A stretch of DNA of 64,000 nucleotides. Source: Odobenus rosmarus divergens. Its lineage: Eukaryota > Chordata > Mammalia > Carnivora > Odobenidae. Below are positions 1 through 11,850 of the stretch, one piece after another. Location: positions 3,285,344 to 3,349,343 of the forward strand of contig NW_004450330.1 of NCBI RefSeq assembly GCF_000321225.1, read 5' to 3'. The translations under genes were made by a program, and so were the position numbers. How positions within the stretch are numbered: the first letter of the stretch is position 1; every line of letters starts with the position of its first letter. The notes beneath the pieces were generated by a model, which was not told where the DNA came from, ran no database searches, and saw only the letters and a program-made list of their open reading frames with translations.

Positions 1-1060
1 TATCAAAAACATCAGTGATATCAAAGAATTGCATATTAAAATGGCATTTTGCCTGTAAAGGAAAGAAAGCTTGTTTAAAAAGCTTTGCAAATGTTTGAAT
101 CCTGCTAAAAATTATTTGAATTCTCAAAAAGAAAGAAGTTACAAAAAAGAATTTTGAATTATTTTCATAAAGAGATGCTCAAAATGGATTGTCCTATGAA
201 AATGAAAGAAAAATACACTGAAGTTGATCTGTGTAGTGTTTAGAGCAGTACATTCAGCAGATACCAGGAAGAATATTCCTCATAACTCTTGACACTCAGT
301 TGCTCACCCTAAAACTAGACCTTCCTGAATAAACCAGGAAACCTTTGGATAAGGTTTGCTTGACTCATAATCCCTTTCTTCTAAGTTTCTCCCGCTTACT
401 GCTGTCAGTGATGGATTTAAGTGAAAACAGGAAGAAACATGTAAGCTGGGCCCACAGATTGCAGTATGTCACTATCTTCTTGCTGCTTTTTCCCTTTGGC
501 GTAATATTTACTCATATCTATCTTAACTTCCAGTCTTTATCCCTAGAGTAAAGTGAGATACCAGACATGATTGTGGCTAATTTCTTCTTTCAGAAGATAG
601 GAAAACCCTCTGACTCAGCCAAATAAACAAAAACCCTTAGCAATTAGCTGGCCAGTTATTTGGTTTCTTAAATCCTCCATCCCTCTGCATGGGCATAATC
701 AGCACAACTCCCATTAAAGGGAATGTGAATGAGCCCCTGGTCCCTGTGAGCATAGAGGGATGACAACTTTCTGTGATAATTGCCTTCTATTCCATTCCTG
801 CTTCACATCTTTTTAAAAGAAAATTTTATCATGCCAACCTTGGGCTTGGAGCCTTAGCTGAGGCCTGAGAAGAAGAGTGTTGTACTTTCTAGCATGGAGG
901 AACATGGTTTGTAGAACAAAGACTGTAAAACACGCCAAGGGGCATAGAGCACACCATCTTGGGAGTGGGGAGAGGAGGGAGGTTCAAAGTGGCTAAGTGG
1001 GATCATCTAACTGCTGAAGATAAGGTTACAGGAGACGAGACCTTCAATGTACAAAATGAC
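1..1060. other. No gene recognised; AT-rich DNA
   Basis: I see no repeat family, splice-bounded exon or RNA gene here. The longest reading frames are under 70 codons and look random. It could be intronic or intergenic. Confidence 0.6.
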
Positions 1061-1259
1061 TTTTTTTTTTTTAAGATTTTATTTATTTATTTGACAGAGT
1101 GAGGGGGATCACAACTAGGCAGAGTGGCAGGCAGAGGGAGAGGGAGAAGCAAACTTCCCACTGAGCAGGGAGTCCGACGCGGGACTTGATCCCAGGACCC
1201 CGGGATCATGACCTGAGCCAAAGGCAGACACTTAACCGACTGAGCTACCCAGACGCCCC
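1061..1259 (-). mobile_element. SINEC (carnivore tRNA-derived SINE)
   Basis: Read on the plus strand, the copy starts with a poly-T run and AAGATTTTATTTATTTATTT (reverse of the A-rich tail). It passes through the GA-rich body and ends in the reversed tRNA-like head (GAGCTACCCAGACGCCCC). Near-identical 10-bp target duplications flank it: ACAAAATGAC at 1051-1060 and ACAAAATTAC at 1260-1269. The element is non-autonomous and was mobilised by L1. Confidence 0.95.
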
Positions 1260-1269
1260 ACAAAATTAC

Positions 1270-1617
1270 TTTCTTACTGAAGGAGGGAGAGAAAAAAAAT
1301 GTAATGGGGAGAAGAGATGTGGCCACATCACCCTGTTTGTTCTATCCCAATAGTGAGCCCAGTAATAAATTCAATTGCAAGACTGAACAAGTGTTGATTT
1401 TTCTTGCTGGGAAAACAGCCTCCCATTGTTATGCTCCTGATATGTCACTGAATTATTAAAGTAGATGTAAATGGCTATGGGAAGATGGAAATAGAGCAGT
1501 GTTAGAATCCTGCTTTGAGACGTTCCTTGTTCCAGAAGCATCCTGCTCTACCACATGTAATGACAAATTATTTCCACTCTTGAGAGTCTTCTTTTCAGTA
1601 CAAGAGCACTCTCTCTC
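1270..1617. other. Spacer between two SINEs, nothing recognised
   Basis: Unique-looking sequence with no open frame of note and no repeat family that I can name. Confidence 0.5.
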
Positions 1618-1787
1618 TTTTTAAGATTTTATTTATTTATTTATTTATTTATTTAGCACATGAGCAGGGAGAGGGCGAGAGAGAGAGAGAATCTTAAGTA
1701 GGCTCCACGCTGGGTATGGAGCTTGATTCCATGACTCAGAGATCAGGACCTGAGCTGAAATCAAGTCGACTGAGCACCCAGGTGCTC
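1618..1787 (-). mobile_element. SINEC, diverged and slightly shortened
   Basis: Reversed A-rich tail with an expanded TTTA array (1621-1654), GA-rich body and reversed head ending GAGCACCCAGGTGC. The middle is shortened relative to other copies and the target duplication is no longer clear, so this is an older insertion. Confidence 0.88.
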
Positions 1788-3657
1788 TCTTTATCCTGAC
1801 TTTCTGGACTTTGGCTGTAGGTGAGTTTGAATTAACCAAATTATAGGCTGCTTTTCTTTTTTCCATTTTGTATTTGATTATTTTGTCAGTTATTTCTGTC
1901 ATTTCTAGTTATATTTCTTTTGTGTTTTATGAAATATTTGTCATATTTTTTTCACAGATTTTATTTTTGTTGAAACCCTTGAATGTGGATTTTGTGTAAT
2001 CTCGGTAATTTACACCGGGGTTTAGCTTTATACTTCTTCATACTTTATTCAATCTCCCCTTTCAGTCAGGCTCTAAATTTTCTTATTAGGATTCCTTTTT
2101 ATGCTTTCCTTAACTTAAAAACAGTATTATTTTCTGGTATGATTAAAACAAGTATAATCATTATTAAAAATCAATTATGTGAATGGATTTCGCTCTTACC
2201 TGTGAAAAGAACAGTATACTTCGGTGATTTTACTTAAGGATCTTAGCTTAGTTAATGATATGTCATTTTTAGTATTTCCTGACGTTTTCCCATTTTTTCT
2301 TGTGGTTCTTTTCAGATTGATCTTGAGAATTATGTATGTTATGGTTAGAGAAACTGAAGCATAGTCATAATTAGTGAGGATTCTCAAGTTTTCCATAAAA
2401 CTGTTGGTACAGTTACAAAAGTAACATGGCTTTTCCGAGTTCATTCTATTGCGGCCAAACTTATTACTCATTTCAAAAGACCTTGGTGAATACCCCCAAC
2501 TTGTAATCGCCTTTGTGAATAACATTGCCCTTGTTTGCCATTGCTGTAGTATAATTTAAAAAATCATATATTATTATAGTATATCATATATATCTTCTTC
2601 AATTCACTATACTAAAATTGATTCAGAATTTAAAAAACATTTTCATTGGTCTCTTATTTTCAACTTACTGAGAATTTGTCGGCAACTAACCTATACGTCT
2701 GTGAAAAAAGATACCACCACATGCAAAGTATGGCTTTCCCACATGCCACTCATGTCTCTTTGACCAATCTCTGTAGGTGTGGCTCTTGTTTTGCAAACTG
2801 GGATTTAGGGAGAATGCTTCACCTTTTACTCTCCGGGGTGAGCTGGTAGACTGGAGCTGAGGAACTTGGGCAGTTGGAAAGCAGGCAACCCCTTTCAGCT
2901 GACTCAGTTGTGAATCCCATTCGTTCTCCTTCATACTGGCCTAAAATCAATGAACCTGCTGCTAGATCATTCCAGTAGTGCACAGATTTCAAGGTTTCTG
3001 TCTCCTACAATGCAGAAGCCCTATAAAGCTAAAAACCCATTTCTTCCAGGGAAGCCTAGAGAAGAAAACCCAACCAGGAAGACCTAATATAAAAAGCTGG
3101 AGTCCTGGGTCTGTTGATTGCCAGATAGCCTCTGTGAATTTCTCCTTTAATAGTCACTGGCCTCAATAGGAATTTGTACAACTGGAATATTGATAAGATC
3201 TAACCACTTCAAATTCTGCTGTAGGGGAGAAGAGTGCAGAGTAGTGGTGCTGAGGCAGTTTGTGGCTATAAATTGTACCTGTCTTATCAGTGGTATCATC
3301 ATCCTTTATTCTATTCCTGCTCTTGCCAGAGAGCCTGGTTGTTCTAAGTGGCTTGCTTTATCAAAAAATATTTTGTTTCCATGTAGGATTTTGTTTGGGG
3401 CAATATTCCCTTTTGGTATAGGAAACAGAAACATGACAAAGAGAGCATTGCATTCTGTAAGGAATGTTTTGGAGAAGATAACCAGTTCGTGAGTCTCAGG
3501 GTCTTTTGTTGTTGTTTTCATATCCTCTGGGATTATGCTAATTATATTTTAAGCTTTTTCATGTTTTATTTATTTCTGTATTTTAAGGTGAGGTTTCTGG
3601 TTTTAAGGGGTGTAGCATTGGATTGTTAGCAATTATTAAAAACTTCAGGAAGTAAAT
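1788..3657. other. No gene recognised; T-rich DNA
   Basis: Frames of up to about 109 codons exist on the minus strand (2196-2525), but their composition is that of translated AT-rich non-coding DNA. No start context, splice pairing or known domain supports them. Part of it may be very old LINE sequence that I cannot place. Confidence 0.5.
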
Positions 3658-3677
3658 GAAATTTTGTTGATTTCTTT

Positions 3678-3873
3678 TTTTTTTAAAGATTTTATTTATT
3701 TATTTGAGAGAGAGAGACACAGCGAGAGAGGGAACACAAGCAGGGGGAGTGGGAGAGGGAGAAGCAGGCTACCCACTGAGCAGGGAGCCGGATGTGGGGC
3801 TCGATCCCAGGACCCTGGGATCATGACCTGAGCCGAAGGCAGACGCTTAAGGACTGAGCCACCCAGGCGCCCC
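3678..3873 (-). mobile_element. SINEC with long target duplication
   Basis: Full-length reversed SINEC. The head reads 'CTTAAGGACTGAGCCACCC', lacking bases found in other copies, as in a subfamily common in bears, seals and mustelids (remembered, not searched). The ~20-bp target GAAATTTTGTTGATTTCTTT occurs at 3658-3677 and again from 3874. Confidence 0.96.
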
Positions 3874-3939
3874 GAAATTTTGTTGATTTCTTTTGAAGCT
3901 TAGAATGAAATTTTGTTGATTTCTTTTGAAGCTTAGAAT
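3874..3939. repeat. 33-bp tandem duplication next to a SINE
   Basis: Two exact 33-bp units, 3874-3906 and 3907-3939. Each begins GAAATTTTGTTGATTTC and ends GAAGCTTAGAAT. The first 20 bases of the unit are also the target duplication left of the SINEC at 3658-3677, so the target sequence now occurs three times. Confidence 0.95.
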
Positions 3940-6526
3940 ATATGTTCCTTTAAGTATATTCAAGAGAGTGTTCTATATATCTCTACTAAGTCAAGCTTGT
4001 TTGTTAATCTAAATCTTTTATAACTTCTTTAATCTACATGATTTGTTGAATTCTAAGAATAGGATAGATTTCTAAGAAAGGTAAAGTCTTTTCTTAATGA
4101 AAATTAACTTGTTAGTTTTTATTGTGCTCTGAAATTGTGGGGTGATATTTTGGGAGGGTGGGGCAGCTTGTCAAACATCCTGCTTGGTACTTGATGGGCC
4201 ATGTTAAACTGAAGACATGTTTCTCTAGGTGTTTGGGATATTTTTAGAAATTTCTTGTTTATTTCTTGTATCTAGCCTCTCTGATCTCTTATTTGATCCT
4301 TCATATCTCTTATAGCCTTTCTTTTATAGTTTACTTTCCAGTTCCATGGTTTTGTTACCTTCGCTCCTTTAGTCCTTTTGCTAATTTCACTTTTTGAAAC
4401 ATTTTAAACATTTCTGATCGCTGGTTGTTTTATTTATCTTCTCAACTTTCTTTGCAGTTACCAGTTGTCCTTATTTTAAAGTTTCTTCTGGTATTGTACC
4501 TCTGATTTTCTGGGGTTGTATTCTTTTGTTGTTTGTGCCTGTTTCTCATGGTGGTGTTTTTCCCGAACCACATGTGATTTTCAGTCATCTGTTCATCTCT
4601 GTATCTGAGAATCTCTATTTCCCTGTCGCTGGAGGCTATTCTGATAACCAGAGGTTGTCTGTGGTGAATATTATTTGGCGTGGAAGGGCAAGAGTTGCAG
4701 TGTGTGGGTTTTACCCATAGCTTGCATTTTGGTAGTTTAAAACTAGGTGGGACACTTCTGTCTTTACTGTATTCCTTCATGGACATGTGCTTCTGCTGCC
4801 ACTTGCTCAGCGCAAATGTTGAAGGAGAGAGGAGCCAAGGAGCATATTTGCTTCTAATGCAATTTCTCGTTTCCAGTAATTGCCCTGGGGCCTCTCATGA
4901 ATCTCTGAAAACAAGTCTGGATAACCTTGGAGCCACCCTCACCTCTGTAGCAGTCCCTGCCTGCATGTGTTTGATCTGTGATTTCCTTTACTAATCGTAT
5001 CTTGGTGTCTGTTTTTCACAGATTCATCCAAATTTCTGATTCACTCTTGACATTATTTCTTACTTAGCAATGATGTCATGGATATGTATTAATAGGAATT
5101 TATTTAAATATCTAGCTAACTATATATACTAACAAATTTGAGTGGGTTCAGTCAGCCATCTTAATCTAGTTTCTCTGGTATTGTTCAGAGATATAGGAGA
5201 TTGTGGTTGTAAATAGCATCCTCTTTTGCATATAGTTTCTCTTTTAAGGATTGGGATCTATTTTGATTAATCTTCATATCAGAGTTTCTATTACTACACT
5301 AATGGAAATGTGTTTTTAATACAGAGAATTACTGTTGAACTAAACAGAGCTATTCTTCATTCAAATCATACTGATTTCTAATTTTAGGATTTAAGAAACA
5401 CTTCAAACCCTCAAGTAACATTTTATAATGCAGCACAAGTAGAAGACGTAAGAAACTAAATCTCTTCTTCATTAGCAATCATTGAAAATACTATCACTAA
5501 TGAATACCCAGAATTAGTAGCTATGGGAGAAAAAATTATGAGAGTCTGTAGTAATTTCTTAGATAAGTCAAGACCGTCTCTCTGATAAATAATTTTTCTT
5601 CTTTGGAGTTGAGTGATGAGTTAGTTTTGCCTTTTGTCTTATCCTGATAAAGCAGAGAGACATGAGATTCAGTGTTTAAGTTGCACTGGTACTATGGAAG
5701 CTCGTGGACTGGCTCCCAAGGTGTTTCTGGTAATTGGACTTATGAGAGTAATTGAAGCTGTGGTGATTATTAAGTGTATTACCTCAAAACTTGGTAATTT
5801 CTATTTCTGAGGTGCTGGAGCATGCTGTGTGATTTCCTCAGTTCCACAAAGTACTTTAAGACAATAAGCTGTATTAGCAGCTTCTTTCTTGGCTCAAAAC
5901 TCTGAGGGAAGGGAAGTAGGGAAGGAGAAAATAATATGAATAGGCCTTGGATGTTGAAATGGCCACTCAATCATTATCAGGCCAAAGCAGCACAGGTGGG
6001 CCTTCACTGGGGGATACTGATGGGGTCTGGCCACAGAGAGCAGAATTTGGAAGAGAGGGCCTCAGTGTGGCCTGGAGTGTGGCTGGTTTTTCCTCTTGGA
6101 AAAAGACAGCTCTTTGTAAAATAGAAAGAGGAAATATACAGTCACAGCAGAGGAATCTGAACTCAAATAAATGAAGAATATGATGAATGATGATCACATA
6201 TAAATGGAGACCAAATGGACTAATTAGCCCCAAGGAGATGCGAACTGGTCCCTTTCAGTTCTAAACTTCTGCTTACAAAATAAACTCAGTCATGAAATCA
6301 TGACTCTCTCTTCTATTTCCTTGGAACCAAAAAGAATAGACAAAGAGAATATCTCAAAATCTATTTTTTCTATACTTTCACTTTCTTAATATACTATTCC
6401 TTTTATTCACTACATATCTTGCTGCTGAACTGGAAGAAAATGTATAGGAACGAAAGTGTTCCTGGGCTGGGAAATCAGGTTGAGTTTGGGCCAATTCTCT
6501 GCCTCCTGCTCTCCTTTCCTCCCTTG
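3940..6526. other. No gene recognised; long T-rich stretch
   Basis: About 2.6 kb without a recognisable gene. The part around 4000-4750 is strongly pyrimidine-rich on the plus strand and resembles degraded antisense LINE sequence, but I cannot assign a family. Frames at 4442-4786 (minus) and 4680-4994 (plus) overlap each other and look random. Confidence 0.45.
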
Positions 6527-6541
6527 CTTCTTTCTACAAAT

Positions 6542-6781
6542 CTTTTTTTTTTTTTTTAAGATTTATTTATTTATTTGAGAGAGAGAGAGAGAGAGAAAGG
6601 GTGTGTGGTGTGTGCGCATGCGAGTGTGGGGAGGGGCAAGAGGGAGAGGGAGAGAAATCCTCAAGCTAACTCCCCAGTGAGTGTGGAGCCCCATGCAGGG
6701 CTCAACCACAGAACCCTGTGATCATGATCCAGTGGAAGTCAAGAGTTGGCTGTGTAACTGACTGAGCCACCCAGGTGCCCC
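6542..6781 (-). mobile_element. SINEC with expanded GT-rich middle
   Basis: Reversed SINEC, longer than its neighbours (about 240 bp) because of a GT/GC insert near 6600-6625 next to the GA run. A ~15-bp target duplication flanks it: CTTCTTTCTACAAAT at 6527-6541 and CTTCTTTCTGCAAAT at 6805-6819. Confidence 0.93.
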
Positions 6782-6804
6782 ATTGAGCCACCCAGGTGCC
6801 CAAA
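6763..6804. repeat. ~21-bp tandem duplication of the SINE head
   Basis: The last bases of the reversed SINEC (TGAGCCACCCAGGTGCCC) occur twice in a row, at 6763-6783 and 6784-6804. Both copies lie inside the target duplications, so the doubling happened during or after insertion. Confidence 0.85.
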
Positions 6805-7076
6805 CTTCTTTCTGCAAATACTTATTAGTTTCCCCACTATGTGATGGTGCTCTATCATGCTAACAAAGATGTGAAAGAAATAAAGGGATTAAATGAAGTG
6901 AAAGAAGGAGGAAGACACTGAGGAAAGAAACAGTGAAAGGGAGAGAAGAGAAAGTAAGAAGAAACAGAAAGGTAAAGAAGGAGCCTATTGGCAGCAAGAG
7001 AAGAGGTAGTTTCAGTTGGTGATGAATGTAACATTTGGATCTAAAGAAATTAAGTATTGAAAGAAAGCTTTTGGTA

Positions 7077-7400
7077 TTTGTTTCAGAGGTACAGGTCTGT
7101 GAATCATCAGTCCTACACAATTCACAGCGCTCACCATAGCAAAGATAGTAGGAAGGGAAAAATGAAGGGGGGGAAACTGGAGGGGGAGATGAACCATGAA
7201 AGACTATGGACTCTGAGAAACAAACTGAGGGTTCTGGGGGGGGGGGATGGGTTAGCCTGGTGATGGGTATTAAAGAGGGCACGTTCTGCATGGAGCACTG
7301 GGTGTTATGCACAAACAATAAATCATGGAACACTACATCAAAAACTAATGATGTAATGTATGGTGATTAACATAACATAATAAAATTAAATTAAATAAAA
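7077..7400 (+). mobile_element. 5'-truncated carnivore L1, 3' UTR only
   Basis: The segment has the G-rich 3' UTR (long G run near 7237-7246), the motif GGAGCACTGGGTGTTAT, then ACTAATGATGTAATGTATGG and an A-rich end. No ORF2 sequence is left. Imperfect ~16-bp flanks at 7061-7076 and 7401-7416 may be the target duplication. Confidence 0.9.
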
Positions 7401-7546
7401 AGAAGAGCTTTAGGTAAAACTTAAGGTTTCTCTAAGACTGTTTGGTGAAGAAAGAGTGGGGTAAATGTAAAGAAACAATGAGGAAATGAGGTGAGAAGAG
7501 GAGGTTACAAAAGGAAATCACCTATTTTAAAACTTTTCCTAAAGTT

Positions 7547-7761
7547 GGGACTCCTGGGTGGCTCAGTTAGTTAAGCATCTGCCTTCAGCTCAAGTCATGA
7601 TCCCAAGGTTGTGGGATCAAGTCCTGTGTCGGGCTCCCTGCTCAGCAGGGAACCTGCTTCTCCCTCTGCCTGCAGCTCCCCCTGCTTGTGCGTGTGTGCT
7701 CTCTCTGGCAAATAAATAAATAAATAGAATCTTTACTAAAAAAACAAAAACAAAAAACAAC
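7547..7761 (+). mobile_element. SINEC, plus strand
   Basis: Head GGGACTCCTGGGTGGCTCAG, tRNA-like region, CT-rich body, AAATAAATAAATAAAT tail and a mixed A/C tail. The flanks AACTTTTCCTAAAGT (7531-7545) and AACTTTCCCCAAAACT (7762-7777) look like a decayed target duplication. It lies opposite in orientation to the copy at 6542-6781. Confidence 0.95.
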
Positions 7762-7777
7762 AACTTTCCCCAAAACT

Positions 7778-8982
7778 AACCCCATTTTTGGATTATTTCT
7801 GTATCCTACTGTAGAATTGACATTTCAGCGCCATTTCCTTGAGTCTGTGTGCTTTGTACTAATCGGTATTTAGCGAATGAATGAAGCATTAGGGAAAACT
7901 GATATTCTCCAAATTCAGGTTTCAAATTTAAGCCCTCAAATTCAGTTTCTAAGTCTTAGTCAAATTAGTTGGTGAGTGAAGAGATGGATAGAAGTGGGAG
8001 CGTGAGGAGGAGTCTCCATGTGGATGTCAAATCTCTTAGGCCATGTGACTAGTTGACATCTACACTATTAAATTGTATTAAATATTAAAATGTTAATTTT
8101 ATTAAACAATATTAAATATTTATATTTATCATTATTGAATGTTAAATGTGGATATTAACATTAAATATTATAATGTGGATAATATTAAAATGTAGATAAG
8201 TAACTCTGAGTTAGTTCTAAACGTTCCCAAGTGTTTTAGAGCTTCAACATCAATTCATCCTCTCACTAGTTGACTTAATGGCTCCTCCTCATCTAAGAGA
8301 TCCTTAGCAGTAGTTTGGAATAGATGAAGATCTATCCCAGCCTAATGATCAGCATGTAAGAGGCATTATATTTTTACTCTGTGCTCCAAGATGGTTACTG
8401 ATTAGATATAATCTTCAGAAATGAAAATGAAACTAAGCTTTTAATATATATTTGAAGATAAGTCGATGAGAGGATCTCTGCTTGGACAGAGACTGTCCGG
8501 CAATGAAGATTATGGCTTAACTCAGCAGTTATTTAAGTGTGCTTTTTCCCTTTTTGGCATGATGATAATGGCCAATGTAATGCTTTTCACTTTTCTCTAG
8601 AGTAATGACACAGCCTCGAATCATGCCATTGCCTGAAATTACTTTCAATATTGGCTGGAGAGAGCAGAATGCTCTCATGGTTGAAGAATAAAAAAAAATA
8701 ATAATAATTAAAAATAGAGGAGGGAGGGGCAGAAATCTGAAAAAGGAGCCATTTCGAGGAGTCGAGTAAAAAATGAATAGATTGTTAGAGTGAGATTTTG
8801 AATTTTCTTCAAAATGGATATCTGTTATTTCTAAAGCAGTGCTCTCTTTTTGCTTTCCTCATTTTACTAAAATGCCATGAGAGCATCATCTCTTTGTTAG
8901 TCCCAGGAATCTTTTGTTTTTCATAATAATATCCAAGAACAAAGCACCTTCTATACAACATGTGTAGAATGTGGGAAGTAGA
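7778..8982. other. No gene recognised, with an AT-rich patch
   Basis: Apart from the ATTAAA-type patch listed separately, I recognise no element and no frame worth reporting. Confidence 0.5.
8066..8205. repeat. Degenerate ATTAAAT-rich low-complexity tract
   Basis: Repeated variants of ATTAAATATTAAAATG cover about 140 bp with almost no G or C. It looks like an expanded AT-rich minisatellite that has decayed. It is not an open reading frame. Confidence 0.8.
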
Positions 8983-8995
8983 GAGATATAGTCTT

Positions 8996-9199
8996 TTTTT
9001 TTTTTTAAAGATTTTGTTTATTCATTTGACAGAGAGAGAGAGAGACAGTGAGAGAGGGAACACAAGCAGGGAGAGTAGGAGAGGGAGAAGCAGGTCTCCC
9101 GCGGAGCAGGGAGCCTGACACGTGGCTCGATCCCAGGACCCTGGGATCATGACCTGAGCTGAAAGCAGACGCTTAATGACTGAGCCACCCAGGCACCCA
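8996..9199 (-). mobile_element. SINEC, minus strand
   Basis: Poly-T, reversed tail, GA-rich body with GGGAACACAAGCAGGGAGAG, and reversed head. The head carries a TTAATGACTGAGCC deletion like the copy at 3678-3873, suggesting the same subfamily. Target duplication GAGATATAGTCTT (8983-8995) and GAGATTCAGTCTT (9201-9213). Confidence 0.95.
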
Positions 9200-9213
9200 A
9201 GAGATTCAGTCTT

Positions 9214-10690
9214 GAGTGTACTCAGGTTAGGAGAGGGAACTGGATTTAGTTACTAGAATAACAAACCACACAGGTCTCTGAGGGTCAGTGTGTGCATGCT
9301 TGTGTCTGTGCATGTGGCATGAGTGTGTTTCTGCTCTCAACATATTCAGGATTACACACATCAGTCCAATATATGACCTGAAGCCAAACATTGACCTTGG
9401 CTTATTCCAAATGTGTGAGAACATTCCCCCATCCCCATTACATATGTTCTGTCTTAAGGTAATATAGTTTGGTGATAGAAGGTCTTTGAAGTCTGAAATA
9501 CACGTGCAGTGTGTGCTTGGAAAGAGCCACTGCTCAATTTGTTTAGGACTAAAAATTATTGGATGATGAAATTTGTTTTGAGTAACAACATAACCCCCAA
9601 ACAGACACATATACCACCCAACACCTCACTTATATGAAAGGTAAGCGGCACATTCTACCACTCAGTAAATAGTCAATAAGCTAAAAGTAAGTCTTGGAAA
9701 GGCTTCCGAGTAGCCAAAATATTACGGTCTTTGCCAACAAAAAAATTTCTCACCTAGCATCTATTCCTTCTTAGTTTACTTTTAACAAGCTTGTTTATCT
9801 GGTTTCTAAGAACACAACAGATCAGAGTAACAAATTAGAGAGAGTAGTTCTGTTTAGATACTGAGAAACTCTGTTAGGTGCTTGCCCATATATCAAGGGA
9901 AAGATGACAACCTGGCTGTTAGCCTGATGATAAAAAGATTAGAAACAAAGGTCCTTAAAACAACAATGTTACATTCTGTGGACATAAACACACTTCATTG
10001 GTAAGTATAACACTGTAGAACAATTAATGCCAAAGATCTTGAGAAAAACAAAACAAAATAAAATCAGTGCTTCAGAATGAAATGTGTAATATTTTTAAGT
10101 GGCAAAGAAAAGCTTTGGTTATGAGAAATGGGACAAATTTCCTGTTAATGCTGAGTAAATAAGGATTTGTTATATATAAGCACAGTTTGCTGTTTCTTCA
10201 TAAAAATGTATCTCCTGGGGGAGAAGTTATATATATTTTATATTAAATTTGTTCCCTTTTCAACAATTTTTCTACTTTCTGGAGCTAAAAACTTTGGCAG
10301 TAATATTTCTGGGTCATATGCTTAGTAAGGTAAACAAGACTCTAGGGCAGAGCCAATTATACCTTTGTATGTAGGTCTGTGGTTTGTAACTTAAAAGTCG
10401 TTAAGTTTCCATGAGGAAGAAGCCAAAATGGTAAGAATTTTTTCTATTTTCTCTTGACTTCCTTACCCATGCAGTTTCTTTTTTAAACATGGACCTCAGT
10501 TGCATGTTCCAAGTTCTTCTGAAGGCAATAAATGATTGAACTTTGGCCAGTGACAAGGAAAAGTTGAGGTTAAAGTAATGGGGCAAAGATAATGTGAATC
10601 AGGTTGAAAAAGTTTTATTTAGCTATAAAATTCTTCTGTAATAGAATTAGTTTCTGGCTATCTCAGAACACAAATAAACATCCCTTCAGC
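9214..10690. other. No gene recognised
   Basis: Non-repetitive by eye. The frame at 9227-9610 (minus) has no supporting splice or start signals and a random-looking composition. Confidence 0.5.
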
Positions 10691-10699
10691 CAGTTGAAT

Positions 10700-11850
10700 C
10701 TGATTCTTTAGTGCCTGGCTTGGGTCTTACTGAAAGGGCAAAGTTTCTCTTAAGACATTGGAAAGTTTCTCTTTATTCCCGCCATAGGTGTATTTATTAG
10801 TATTGCTCTTAGTTTTTTGTTTTTGTTCGGGAACACATTGAAAAAGAATTTGATCAAGCCCTCCTTTTTTCAAAAGAATATGTAATTTTTCTTCAAATGG
10901 TTTTGTAGATAAGAAATGGGAATTTGATGTGTGTTCAAGGATAAGCATCATGGTACTATAATTCCCTGGGGACTTAAGCCTCCTGTTGTTAAAGTGAAAG
11001 GCACTATACAGAAAACACTGTTGAGAGATTCTCCAACCAGAGAAGATTAGGCAGCTTGAAGTTCTTTCAGCTGCATACTACAGGCAATTATCCGGACATC
11101 CTCATAATGTGGTAACTGCAGAAAAACGGATGCAACCTGAGCTAGTGGTGTTGATTTCTCTTCTGGGTTGTCAGTAATCACTTTTATACTTCTCATCAGC
11201 AGTAACTTGTTCTCTATTATAGATTGGATACTGGGCTAATTGATTTGAAGAACCTCACTAGGTTTATTTTTCATTGGTTCTGAAAGATCTTGGTTTCCAG
11301 TAGCCAGTTTAGCTTCACAAAATAGATGTGAAAATTGTGTCTCCATTTTTGCTTGTGTGCAGTTCACAACATAATATTGTACTTTAACATGCTTAAAAAG
11401 AAAGTCTATTTTTGGCTCAAAGTTGATTTGTGAACATGCTCGATATATATATAAATCCTGCTCATGAAAATTCACTTTCAATGTTTGACTGCTTCTCAAG
11501 GTTATCACAGTCTTTTGGAAATCTAAGATTACCTAAGTTATAGCCCTCTTCCCAATTATTGTAATAATAAGGTTGGTGATACGAGGCCCTTGCTTGAATT
11601 CCCTGCAAAGATTTCTCATCAAAGAGGTAGGGGATCATCTTCTAAGTATTTATTTCAAATTATGTTCTCCAGGCAACTAGCATTCAAGAGGGTACAACTG
11701 TAAATACACTGGGGCCATCAGTGGATAGGAATACATTAGCCTTTTTAGAGGCCATGTCATTATATACTTTTATTTTTTAATCTTCTATGTATAAAGTCAT
11801 GACTATCTGTGTTACTCAGGTAAAAGAACAGATTTTAGTCTGTAAGAAAA
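10700..11850 (-). pseudogene. Possible decayed protein-coding remnant, family not recognised
   Basis: On the minus strand, consecutive frames look more protein-like than anything else in the window but are broken. Reading 5' to 3': a short piece at 11755-11684 containing STDGPSVF; a frame of 58 codons at 11638-11462 starting MIPYLFDEKS; a frame shift; a frame of about 98 codons ending at 11236, containing NFEPKIDFLF and VQYYVVNCTQ; one in-frame stop; then 62 codons at 11235-11047 containing LQLPHYEDVRIIACS. A further open piece follows at 10951-10727. No intron-like gaps separate the central pieces, which would fit a processed (retrocopied) pseudogene. However, I see no clear poly-A tail or target duplication, and a TTTTCTTACAG acceptor near 11850 would fit a decayed exon instead. 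I do not recognise the protein. Chance coding-like frames in AT-rich DNA remain possible. Confidence 0.35.

Noticed and set aside
7236..7247. G-quadruplex from the G run
   Set aside because: A single homopolymer G run inside an L1 3' UTR; the four spaced runs needed are not clear.
6860..7333. 157-codon minus-strand frame
   Set aside because: Translation of a purine-rich tract and the antisense of an L1 3' UTR; composition (S/F/L/P runs) is low-complexity.
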